Shown in pieces: positions 1 to 5,515 of a stretch of DNA of 5,515 nucleotides (its first letter is position 1; every line of letters begins with the position of its first letter). The position numbers were made by a program, and so were the translations under genes. This DNA comes from Chlorobiota bacterium (lineage in GTDB: Bacteria; Bacteroidota; Ignavibacteria; Ignavibacteriales; Ignavibacteriaceae). The notes below the pieces were generated by a model that did no database searches, was not told where the DNA came from, and saw only the letters and a program-made list of their open reading frames with translations. The DNA lies in the NCBI GenBank assembly GCA_008363265.1, contig RHKR01000194.1:1-5515 (forward strand). Direction: 5' to 3'.

Positions 1-2
1 TC

Positions 3-797
3 GATGATCAAGGTGTTGTGAGCAGATCGGCGATCTTTGCATATGATATCACCGAAAGAAAAGAAACCATCACCCGCCTCGAGCAGGCCACCAAAGAATT
101 ACAGGAACTGAACGATCTTAAAAACAAATTCATCTCGATCCTCGCCCATGATCTACGCGGACCGTTCCACCCCCTATTGAGCTCATTTGAATTGCTCGAC
201 CTTGACTACGACAGGATGACAGATGAAGAACGCCGACACTTCATACGATCAGGCCGTGAAACCGCGGTGCAGCTTTTCGAACTCCTTGAGTCGATCCTCT
301 CTTGGTCGCGGCTTTCGCAGGGGATGCTTAAAGTCAACTTGGGATCGGTGAATGTAACCGAAACCATCGTTCTGGCCATTTCACAATTGTCTATCGTGAG
401 TGACGCCAAGAATATCCTTATAAACTTCCCGGATACCAGGAGAACCGAGGCTCTCGCAGACCCTGAGATGCTGCTCACAACTTTAAGGAACCTGATCTCC
501 AATTCTATCAAATTCAGTGAACCCGGCAGTTCTATCGATATCGCAGTTTTTGAGGGGAGCAGTATCAATATTGTGATTGCCGATTATGGACGCGGCATCG
601 AACCGGAAAAATTGAAAGACATTTTCAAGATCACGAAATCACGTTCGACCCGCGGCACTTCCAACGAAACGGGATCAGGTATGGGCCTCCTCCTCTGCAA
701 AGAGATGGTTAACAAAATGGAAGGTAAGATTTTCTTCCAAAGCCAGATTGGCGTGGGTACGATCGCGACTATTTCACTAAAAAAGCCCTCACTCTGA
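3..797 (+). CDS. PAS-type sensor histidine kinase, 3' part (5' end outside window)
   Basis: This is a cytoplasmic-type sensor histidine kinase that would autophosphorylate on histidine and pass phosphate to a response regulator. The frame is open to the left edge, and the first residues before and after the GTG at 18 (DDQGVV...FAYDITERK) are the usual C-terminal end of a PAS domain, so GTG 18 is not the true start. Numbering from that GTG, a short coiled linker (residues 16-37) leads into the HisKA dimerisation domain, with the H-box AHDLRGP and phospho-acceptor H44. The HATPase_c domain follows: N-box LRNLISNSIKF (N158, N162), G1 box DYGRGI (189-194), F-box DIFKI, and G2 box GSGMGLLL (219-226). 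All catalytic boxes look intact and no membrane segment is visible in this part. No receiver domain follows and no response regulator gene lies downstream, so its partner is unknown. The stop is TGA at 795-797. Confidence 0.93.
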   Translation, partial: DDQGVVSRSAIFAYDITERKETITRLEQATKELQELNDLKNKFISILAHDLRGPFHPLLSSFELLDLDYDRMTDEERRHFIRSGRETAVQLFELLESILSWSRLSQGMLKVNLGSVNVTETIVLAISQLSIVSDAKNILINFPDTRRTEALADPEMLLTTLRNLISNSIKFSEPGSSIDIAVFEGSSINIVIADYGRGIEPEKLKDIFKITKSRSTRGTSNETGSGMGLLLCKEMVNKMEGKIFFQSQIGVGTIATISLKKPSL

Positions 798-803
798 TAT
801 CAA

Positions 804-2357
804 TTGATCAAAGAAGTTGAAATCGCAGTCAGACCTGGAGACCACAGGAACAACGATAAAATCCGCGCCCTGATTATAAAAGCCTCGGGTGAGAAACCCG
901 CTAATATTACCGGCTACTACATCTCAAAACGCTCCATCGACGCCCGGAGCAGGAACCCCGTCTACAGATTTAAAGCACTCGTTTTCATTAATGAACCTGT
1001 CACTTCACCCCTCACTCCTCCTGTTTACCGTGAAGTAAAGGGTGACAAAAGGGTTATCATCGTCGGTGCAGGACCAGCAGGTCTCTTTGCCGCGCTCCGT
1101 CTCCTCGAAGACGGCATCAAACCGGTTATCCTCGAAAGAGGGAAGGATGTCCGCGCCAGAAGACGCGACCTCCGGGCGATAATGCAGTTCCATCAGGTGA
1201 ATCCCGACTCCAACTACTGCTTCGGCGAAGGCGGCGCGGGCACCTACAGCGACGGCAAACTGTACACCCGCTCCGACAAAAGAGGCAATGTCCTCAAGAT
1301 CCTGAACACCCTCGTGATGCACGGTGCCGACCCCGATATCCTCGTCGATGCCCACCCCCACATCGGATCGAACAAACTTCCCCCACTAATCGCCTCGATC
1401 CGCCAAACGATCATCGATCACGGCGGTGAGATACATTTCGACTCAAGGGTTACAGGCGTTATTCGTGAAGGCGACATGCTGAGAGGAGTGCGGGTTAACG
1501 ATAATACTGAATATTCCGGCGACGCGGTCATTCTCGCCACAGGCCACTCGGCCCGTGACATTTTTTACCTCCTGCACAACGAGAATATTCTGATCGAGGC
1601 AAAACCATTCGCCCTTGGCGTCAGGATCGAGCATCCTCAGCAGTTGATCGATGAGTCGAGATACCACAGCAAGATAAGGTCTGAGCACCTCCCCGCGGCG
1701 AGCTACACGCTCACATGCCAGTCGGGTGGAAGGGGTGTTTATTCATTCTGTATGTGTCCGGGCGGGATCATAGTTCCGGCCTCAAGCGCGCCGGGAGAAC
1801 TTGTGTTGAACGGAATGTCGGTTTCGCGGCGCGATTCCCCGTTCGCGAACTCCGGTTTTGTGGTTGAAGTCACTCCTGCCGACTGGCAGCAATTCATTAA
1901 AGCAGGCCCCCTCGCTGCTCTTGAGTATCAAAAGATGGTCGAGGTGGCGGTATGGCACGCCGGCGGTGAAACGCAAACCGCTCCCGCGCAGAAGGTAACC
2001 GATTTTCTTAAAAACAAAACTTCAAACTCTCTCCCCAAAACCAGCTACATACCGGGTACAGTATCACTGGACCTGAATACCATCCTCCCCAAAGAGATAT
2101 CAACCCGCCTGAGAGAAGCCCTTAAAGTCTTCGACGGCAAGCTCCGCGGCTACATCTCCGAAGAAGCCCAAATGCTCGCCACCGAATCCCGAACTTCATC
2201 ACCCGTCCGGATTCCCCGCGACCGTGAAACCCTCACCCACCCTCAGATCAAAAACCTCTACCCCTGCGGCGAAGGTGCCGGTTATGCCGGTGGGATAGTT
2301 TCTGCGGCCATAGACGGCGAAAATGTCGCTTCTAGCGTCCTATCGCTGCAGAAATAA
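804..2357 (+). CDS. FAD-dependent dehydrogenase, COG2509 family
   Basis: This predicted flavoprotein oxidoreductase of 517 residues belongs, by my recognition, to the widespread COG2509 'uncharacterised FAD-dependent dehydrogenase' family. Its substrate is not known. Residues 1-65 form the family's small N-terminal alpha/beta domain (EVEIAVRPG ... SKRSIDARSR). A Rossmann FAD-binding segment follows, VIIVGAGPAGLFAA (84-97), with the ribose-binding acidic residue in VILERG (E111). Further family hallmarks are the glycine-rich YCFGEGGAGTYSDGKL (138-153), the second nucleotide-binding strand VILATGHSARD (242-252), a cysteine pair in SFCMCPGG (C316, C318), and the C-terminal FAD loop LYPCGEGAGYAGGIVSAAIDG. 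The protein appears full length and has no signal peptide or membrane segment. The TTG start at 804 is nearly forced: the frame is closed by the kinase stop at 795-797, no other good start occurs before the conserved N-terminus, and the next ATG is at residue 127. No clear Shine-Dalgarno sequence precedes it. The 6-bp gap to the kinase suggests co-transcription and coupled translation. Confidence 0.92.
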   Translation: MIKEVEIAVRPGDHRNNDKIRALIIKASGEKPANITGYYISKRSIDARSRNPVYRFKALVFINEPVTSPLTPPVYREVKGDKRVIIVGAGPAGLFAALRLLEDGIKPVILERGKDVRARRRDLRAIMQFHQVNPDSNYCFGEGGAGTYSDGKLYTRSDKRGNVLKILNTLVMHGADPDILVDAHPHIGSNKLPPLIASIRQTIIDHGGEIHFDSRVTGVIREGDMLRGVRVNDNTEYSGDAVILATGHSARDIFYLLHNENILIEAKPFALGVRIEHPQQLIDESRYHSKIRSEHLPAASYTLTCQSGGRGVYSFCMCPGGIIVPASSAPGELVLNGMSVSRRDSPFANSGFVVEVTPADWQQFIKAGPLAALEYQKMVEVAVWHAGGETQTAPAQKVTDFLKNKTSNSLPKTSYIPGTVSLDLNTILPKEISTRLREALKVFDGKLRGYISEEAQMLATESRTSSPVRIPRDRETLTHPQIKNLYPCGEGAGYAGGIVSAAIDGENVASSVLSLQK

Positions 2358-3339
2358 GGCTTATTTCTCGCATTAATTTTGTAAACTGTTCGGGTAAAAG
2401 GGCTTGAGGCCCATCCGAAAGGGCTTTGTTCGGATCGTGGTGTACTTCGATGATGAGGCCGTCGGCACCGGCGGCGATGGCGGCACGGGCAACGGGGGTT
2501 ACCATGTCGCGGAAACCGGTGGCGTGTGAAGGATCGGCTATAACGGGGAGGTGACTCTTTTGCTTGATCACGGGGATGGCGGAGACATCAAAAGTGTTCC
2601 GGGTGGATTGTTCGAAAGTTCTTATTCCGCGTTCACAGAGGATCACGTTGCTGTTACCTCCGGCCAGGATGTACTCGGCTGACATTAGCAGTTCATCTAT
2701 GGTGGCCGAAAAGCCTCTCTTCAGGAGGACGGGCTTGTCGAGCTTTCCGAGTGCTTTCAGCAGGGGATAATTATACATGTTCCGGGCACCGACCTGAAAG
2801 ATGTCGGTGTACTTCCCGATCATATCGATTAGTGTGAGGTCAAGGATCTCGGTGGCAACTTTAAGTCCGTTCGCGTCGGCTGCATCACGGATGAACTTTA
2901 GGCCCTCTTCACCCAATCCCTGAAATGAGTAAGGCGAGGTTCTTGGCTTATATGCGCCGCCCCTGAGTATTTTCGCGCCGGCCTTTGCGACGAATGAGGC
3001 AACGGTATGGATCTGTTCTTCATCTTCAACCGCGCACGGACCCGCGAAAACGGTAACTTCTTCTCCGCCGATCGCCACATCACTAACGTGAATTACGGTG
3101 TTTTCGGATTTGAACTCCCTTCCCGCGAAGACGTACGGTTCTGAAACACCAAGCACTTTGGCGACACCTTCAAGCATGCTGATCTCTTTAATGTCGCTTT
3201 CCGGTTTTACACCGCCGATGCCGATTATCCTCCGTCCGGTTCCCTCCGTTTTCTGCACGGAGTAACCCATCTCGATGATCCGTTCAATTATCCGGTCGAT
3301 CTCATCCTGACCGGCACTTTTTTCAAATACTACTACCAA
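2332..3339 (-). CDS. aroF: 3-deoxy-7-phosphoheptulonate (DAHP) synthase, class I-beta with N-terminal regulatory domain
   Basis: This enzyme condenses phosphoenolpyruvate with erythrose 4-phosphate to give DAHP, the first step of the shikimate pathway, in the cytoplasm. The protein has 335 residues. Residues 1-70 form a ferredoxin-like (ACT-like) domain, which in the Thermotoga-type enzymes mediates feedback inhibition by aromatic amino acids. Residues 80-335 form the TIM-barrel catalytic domain. Visible motifs are AGPCAVE (metal ligand C102), RGGAYKPRTSPYSFQG (125-141, PEP binding), GARNM (184-188), LLKRG (205-209), ADPSHATG (metal ligand H272), IEVH (E298) and LSDG (D309). All four expected metal ligands are present. 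The start is TTG at 3337-3339, supported by a GGAG sequence 7 nt upstream and by the expected N-terminal beta strand. The gene lies 40 bp downstream of the TPR protein gene on the same strand, probably co-transcribed. Its last 26 bp overlap the 3' end of the converging FAD gene. The symbol aroF is used for this family; aroG or aroA(G) are also in use. No other aromatic-pathway gene is present. Confidence 0.96.
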   Translation of the reverse strand: MVVVFEKSAGQDEIDRIIERIIEMGYSVQKTEGTGRRIIGIGGVKPESDIKEISMLEGVAKVLGVSEPYVFAGREFKSENTVIHVSDVAIGGEEVTVFAGPCAVEDEEQIHTVASFVAKAGAKILRGGAYKPRTSPYSFQGLGEEGLKFIRDAADANGLKVATEILDLTLIDMIGKYTDIFQVGARNMYNYPLLKALGKLDKPVLLKRGFSATIDELLMSAEYILAGGNSNVILCERGIRTFEQSTRNTFDVSAIPVIKQKSHLPVIADPSHATGFRDMVTPVARAAIAAGADGLIIEVHHDPNKALSDGPQALLPEQFTKLMREISLISAAIGR

Positions 3340-3346
3340 TTTAATT

Positions 3347-3350
3347 CTCC
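3347..3350 (-). promoter_or_regulatory. Shine-Dalgarno sequence of the DAHP synthase gene
   Basis: On the reverse strand GGAG is followed by seven bases (AATTAAA) and then the TTG codon at 3339. The spacing is standard, so this site supports choosing the TTG as the start although the codon is non-ATG. The other complete genes in the window show no comparable sequence. Confidence 0.6.
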
Positions 3351-3379
3351 GTGATCTGTATCCGGTAACCGCCGGGTGT

Positions 3380-4966
3380 CTATTTGGGCTGCACCGCGGC
3401 CAGTTTCTCCTTCAGGTCGGCGTTGTCGGGGTAAAGTGCCACGAGGTCCTGAAGCATTTTCACCAATTTATCCATCTGCGCCGTCTTAATATAATAGTCG
3501 AGCAGCATGTCATACGGGTTCGCTGCATCATTATAAGAGAAGGGTTCAGCCTTCACCTGACTGAGCGCGAGCTTTTCTGCTATAACACCAAGACGGTTAA
3601 AATCGTGCAATTCCCCCGTTCTTTCATAAAGAAGCGCGGCCCTGTAAACGGTAGCGTAATTTCTGATAAGTTCACCCGGTTTCAGGTTCATATCGAAGTA
3701 GATCATAACCCTTTTTGCCTGCTGTTTGTTGTCCATCAGCAGGTATGAATCAGCAAGATCGAAGTAGAGGCTGGAGTAATTGTCGATCAGCGTGTAAAGC
3801 GAGCGGTCGAGCACCACTTCATCAGTGTTGATCGAACTGAAATCGTAAGGCATTCCGAAATTCGCTGTCTCATCGAAGTAGTCGGCCGGTGGACTGAGCA
3901 GCACTTCGATAAGTTCGGTGTTTATGCTCTGGCCAAGGTGGGCGGTGTTGTAAGGCAAGAGCCGGTAAGCAAGCCCTTCCGAGCGGAGATAGGGAGAAAA
4001 AACACTCCGCACTCTCCCCTGATATGTTAATGTGAATGTTATATCGCGCAGCCACTTCGTTTTATGGATAATATCAAGGATCACCTGCTCCGACGGGTTA
4101 ACCACAAATGAGGCGGTATCGGTCCGTTCTTCCGGCTTGGGCGGGAAAGTGTACTCAAGTTTCGGGAACCGCTCGCGTGAATCAACATTGTACTTGTCGA
4201 GAACTGTTATTGGTATCTCGAGCACACGTTTTTTCGGTTTCATAACCTCCGGTCGGAGTTTCGCAGCATCTTCATCATCCATTTCCATGCCGATGTTGTA
4301 CTGCCCCATAATGTATTTCGATCTCACCAGCCTCACGTACGCGGGAGAGTTCAGAAAACCCGCGTGCACGAGCGTTACGTCCTTTCTCATTCCGTCCATT
4401 AGCTGGAGATAATACACAAGGAAGGTCTCAAGTTCGTCATCTGAGATCACGATCGCGTTCTGGGGAACCGAGCGAAGGAGGTTCTCTCCATAGTCAAAAT
4501 AAGTGGAGGAGATCACGCCGTTTTTCATAAGCTGGCGGAAGCAGATCCTGGCGGAATCGGGTTTGTCATTCAAAATATACGTAAGCGCGGCTGTGCCCCA
4601 GATCGAAATTATCTTCGAATAAGCACTTAGATGCCACGACTCCCCTTTATATTCTGGACTCAATTTGATCGATCGCAGGAAGTGATCAACAGCCTTCCGC
4701 AGGTACCCCATATCGAGCACCTGAAGATAGTCCATCGTCGGTAGGGATATCCTGTCGTAAGCATAGCCAAGGAAGTAGTGGGCTTCGGAGTTGAGGGAGT
4801 CGGTCTTTATATACTCTTCCAGAAGTGCCGCCGCCTCCTGATAAAGCTCCACCTGAACCGTATCGCTCGTCTCGGCCTGCCTGAAAAGGTCTTTACCCCT
4901 CTCAAGGAGATCCTGCCCGAAAACAGTTGGTGCAATTGCCAGAATTATGATTGGAAGATAACGCAA
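3380..4966 (-). CDS. Secreted TPR protein resembling the soluble C-terminal part of DUF2723 proteins
   Basis: This 528-residue protein is predicted to be exported; its function is unknown. Residues 1-18 (MRYLPIIILAIAPTVFGQ) look like a Sec signal peptide. There is no lipobox cysteine and no later membrane helix, so a periplasmic or secreted location is inferred. TPR-like helices fill about 38-150 (EAAALLEEYIKTDSLNSEAH; KAVDHFLRSIKLSPEY). Residues 165-215 (VPQNAIVISDDELETFLVYY, then MRKDVTLVHAGFLNSPAYVR) match, from memory, the 'ftnGDNDTfplwYlQ...R.DV.vvnl.LLn..wY' block of Bacteroidota DUF2723 proteins. Here SDDE stands where GDND is usual. The similarity continues through VILDIIHKTKW (295-305), SEGLAYRLLPYN (329-340) and the NYSSLYFDLADSYLLMDNKQQAKRV helices (396-420). 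TPR-like helices resume to the end. The start is TTG at 4964-4966; the in-frame stop upstream is at 4988-4990, the next ATG is at residue 78, and no strong Shine-Dalgarno sequence is seen. It is followed 40 bp later by the DAHP synthase gene. Confidence 0.85.
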   Translation of the reverse strand: MRYLPIIILAIAPTVFGQDLLERGKDLFRQAETSDTVQVELYQEAAALLEEYIKTDSLNSEAHYFLGYAYDRISLPTMDYLQVLDMGYLRKAVDHFLRSIKLSPEYKGESWHLSAYSKIISIWGTAALTYILNDKPDSARICFRQLMKNGVISSTYFDYGENLLRSVPQNAIVISDDELETFLVYYLQLMDGMRKDVTLVHAGFLNSPAYVRLVRSKYIMGQYNIGMEMDDEDAAKLRPEVMKPKKRVLEIPITVLDKYNVDSRERFPKLEYTFPPKPEERTDTASFVVNPSEQVILDIIHKTKWLRDITFTLTYQGRVRSVFSPYLRSEGLAYRLLPYNTAHLGQSINTELIEVLLSPPADYFDETANFGMPYDFSSINTDEVVLDRSLYTLIDNYSSLYFDLADSYLLMDNKQQAKRVMIYFDMNLKPGELIRNYATVYRAALLYERTGELHDFNRLGVIAEKLALSQVKAEPFSYNDAANPYDMLLDYYIKTAQMDKLVKMLQDLVALYPDNADLKEKLAAVQPK

Positions 4967-5232
4967 ATCTTTTGCCGGAAAAATTTTTTAATCGAACAGG
5001 AAAGATAAAGAAATAGTGATGATCCGCCGCGGCAGAGTTAGCGATGAGTTATGAGAAGTGTGAACTGTGAACTGTGATTCGCCGCGGCGAAGTGAAGTCA
5101 GTTTGAAGTGTGAACTCTGAAGTCCATAACCCGTTTTCAGTAGTGAGTTATGAGTAGTAAGTAGCGAGAAATCATACTTCTGACTTCATACCTCTGACTA
5201 AAACTTCACAGTTCATAGTTCACAGCTCACAC
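4967..5232. other. Intergenic region dominated by short periodic repeats
   Basis: This 266-bp gap separates the T9SS gene from the TPR protein gene, both on the reverse strand. It should therefore hold the end signal of the first and the promoter of the second. From about 4967 to 5020 it is A/T-rich, with an AAAAATTTTTT tract near 4978-4988. From 5024 onward it consists of GCCGCGGC palindromes and degenerate 7-bp repeats, listed separately. I see no open reading frame, tRNA or convincing promoter in it. Confidence 0.7.
5024..5090. repeat. Two copies of a GCCGCGGC-centred palindrome
   Basis: The 13-base sequence GATYCGCCGCGGC occurs at 5021-5033 (Y = C) and again at 5076-5088 (Y = T), 55 bp apart. 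In the second copy the palindrome is perfect over 12 bases, TCGCCGCGGCGA (5079-5090). Both copies are strikingly G/C-rich against the A/T-rich flanks. They could be dispersed intergenic repeat ends, methylation or binding sites; the sequence alone does not decide. Confidence 0.6.
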
Positions 5233-5238
5233 TTACTT
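5045..5238. repeat. Degenerate heptanucleotide repeat region with strand switch
   Basis: Much of this stretch can be cut into 7-base units. Left part: TTATGAG (5049), AAGTGTG, AACTGTG, AACTGTG (to 5076), then GAAGTGT, GAACTCT, GAAGTCC (5105-5125). Middle: TAGTGAG, TTATGAG, TAGTAAG, TAGCGAG (5141-5168). Right part: ACTTCTG, ACTTCAT, ACCTCTG, ACTAAAA, CTTCACA, GTTCATA, GTTCACA, GCTCACA, CTTACTT (5176-5238). The right-hand units are reverse complements of the left-hand type. Longer exact copies are TGAGTTATGAG at 5045-5055 and 5144-5154, and GAAGTGTGAACT at 5055-5066 and 5105-5116. The array runs into the last two codons of the T9SS gene. Its function is not known; it looks like an intergenic simple-repeat element. 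Confidence 0.75.
5056..5234. repeat. Long-range inverted repeat (arms 5056-5077 and 5213-5234)
   Basis: The 22 bases at 5056-5077 match the reverse complement of 5213-5234 at 20 positions. One of the two mismatches can form a G-U wobble in RNA from either strand. A second, inner pair is TGAAGTCAG at 5093-5101 with CTGACTTCA at 5180-5188, nine bases perfect and correctly nested. The right arm contains two bases of the T9SS gene stop codon, so a transcript of that gene would carry the stem just after translation ends. It could act as a 3' stabilising stem or terminator, but no clean U-tract follows. Confidence 0.65.
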
Positions 5239-5515
5239 AAGCAGCACCATCTTCGTCATCAGCGCCTTCGTTCTCCCTGAAACCGTATTCGTGCAGAAAA
5301 CCTGACAGAAGTATATTCCCGAGGGTGAGTCTCCCATTTCGATGTCCTGATCGAAATAACCGTGAGGGAGGATGCCGCGGTTGAACTCCTTCACCAGTTC
5401 TCCCATTGTGTTGAACACCCGGATAACTACCTCGTTCTCCTCGGGGAGTGAGAACGAAACCTTCGTACTTGGGTTGAAGGGGTTCGGGTAGTTCTGGTTG
5501 ATCGAGTAGTTCTCA
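5233..5515 (-). CDS. T9SS-exported protein, C-terminal sorting domain only (5' part outside window)
   Basis: Only the last 93 codons are present; the frame is open through the right edge, so the protein's main domain is not seen. The visible part is a type IX secretion system type A C-terminal sorting domain. It has NQNYPNPFNPSTKVSF near the edge, a short beta-sandwich (VVIRVFNTMGELVKEF), a GIYF motif and the typical end TKMVLLK. Such tails direct proteins already in the periplasm through the T9SS outer-membrane channel, after which the tail is usually removed. The GTG at 5418 is an internal valine codon, not a start, because the conserved NPFNPST motif lies upstream of it in the same frame. 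The stop is TAA at 5233-5235, directly beside the repeat region. Two cysteines (codons 5305-5307 and 5293-5295) sit on the strand after GIYF, where hydrophobic or aromatic residues are more usual. Confidence 0.93.
   Translation of the reverse strand, partial: ENYSINQNYPNPFNPSTKVSFSLPEENEVVIRVFNTMGELVKEFNRGILPHGYFDQDIEMGDSPSGIYFCQVFCTNTVSGRTKALMTKMVLLK

Noticed and set aside
2396..2412. GGGC-TTGAG-GCCC hairpin followed by TTTT on the reverse strand, resembling a small intrinsic terminator.
   Set aside because: The stem is only 4 bp and it lies before the DAHP synthase stop codon, within the GPQALLPEQF coding segment.
2413..2435. Hairpin with 7-bp arms ATCCGAA/TTCGGAT just beyond the FAD gene stop, as a possible terminator.
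   Set aside because: It lies inside conserved DAHP synthase codons, has a 9-nt loop and no T-run follows, so chance or codon constraint explains it.
4032..4412. Forward open reading frame of 126 codons antisense to the TPR protein gene.
   Set aside because: Its low-complexity serine/arginine-rich product is typical of an antisense frame, while the reverse frame carries recognisable motifs.
5000..5007. TATCTTTC on the reverse strand as a Bacteroidota-type -7 promoter element (TAnnTTTG) for the TPR protein gene.
   Set aside because: The last base differs and no TTG element lies at the expected distance upstream, so it is only a half-site.
4778..5008. Forward open reading frame covering the 5' end of the TPR gene and part of the gap.
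   Set aside because: It is antisense to a signal peptide and TPR helices and has no recognisable protein features; it is a shadow frame.
5045..5238. The repeat region as a CRISPR array.
   Set aside because: Units are about 7 bp, degenerate and contiguous, with no unique spacers of regular length and no cas genes in view.
5233..5418. A separate small 61-residue protein starting at GTG 5418.
   Set aside because: The same frame upstream encodes NYPNPFNPSTKVSF, so this is the tail of a larger exported protein running off the window.

Overview
The window looks like chromosomal DNA from a member of the FCB group (Bacteroidota/Ignavibacteriota/Chlorobiota), most probably an Ignavibacteria-like bacterium. 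The strongest pointer is the reverse-strand gene fragment at the right edge. It ends in a type IX secretion (T9SS) type A sorting domain with the NYPNPFNPST motif and a KMVLLK end. The secreted TPR/DUF2723-like protein fits the same group. The exact taxon is inferred, not proven.

Layout. Two genes run rightward: the 3' part of a PAS-type sensor histidine kinase (3-797), then, 6 bp later and in the same frame, a complete FAD-dependent dehydrogenase of the COG2509 type (804-2357). Three genes run leftward: the T9SS-exported protein fragment (5233-5515), a complete secreted TPR protein resembling the soluble C-terminal half of DUF2723 proteins (3380-4966), and, 40 bp downstream of that, a complete DAHP synthase (2332-3339). 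The two gene sets converge and their last codons overlap by 26 bp.

The only substantial non-coding stretch is 4967-5232. Most of it is a degenerate 7-bp periodic repeat. It begins as GTGAACT/GAGTTAT-type units and ends as the complementary AGTTCAC-type units, giving a 20/22 inverted repeat whose distal arm covers the stop codon of the T9SS gene. Two near-identical copies of a GCCGCGGC-centred palindrome sit at its left side.

Functionally the genes do not form one pathway. DAHP synthase catalyses the first committed step of aromatic amino acid synthesis. The kinase is a signalling protein whose partner is not visible. The FAD enzyme has no known substrate. The TPR protein is an envelope or periplasmic protein of unknown role. 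All three complete genes appear to start with TTG. I found no phage, IS, CRISPR, tRNA or rRNA signal. The most unusual items are the heptad repeat region and the stand-alone secreted DUF2723-like protein; nothing here clearly amounts to a new multi-gene system.
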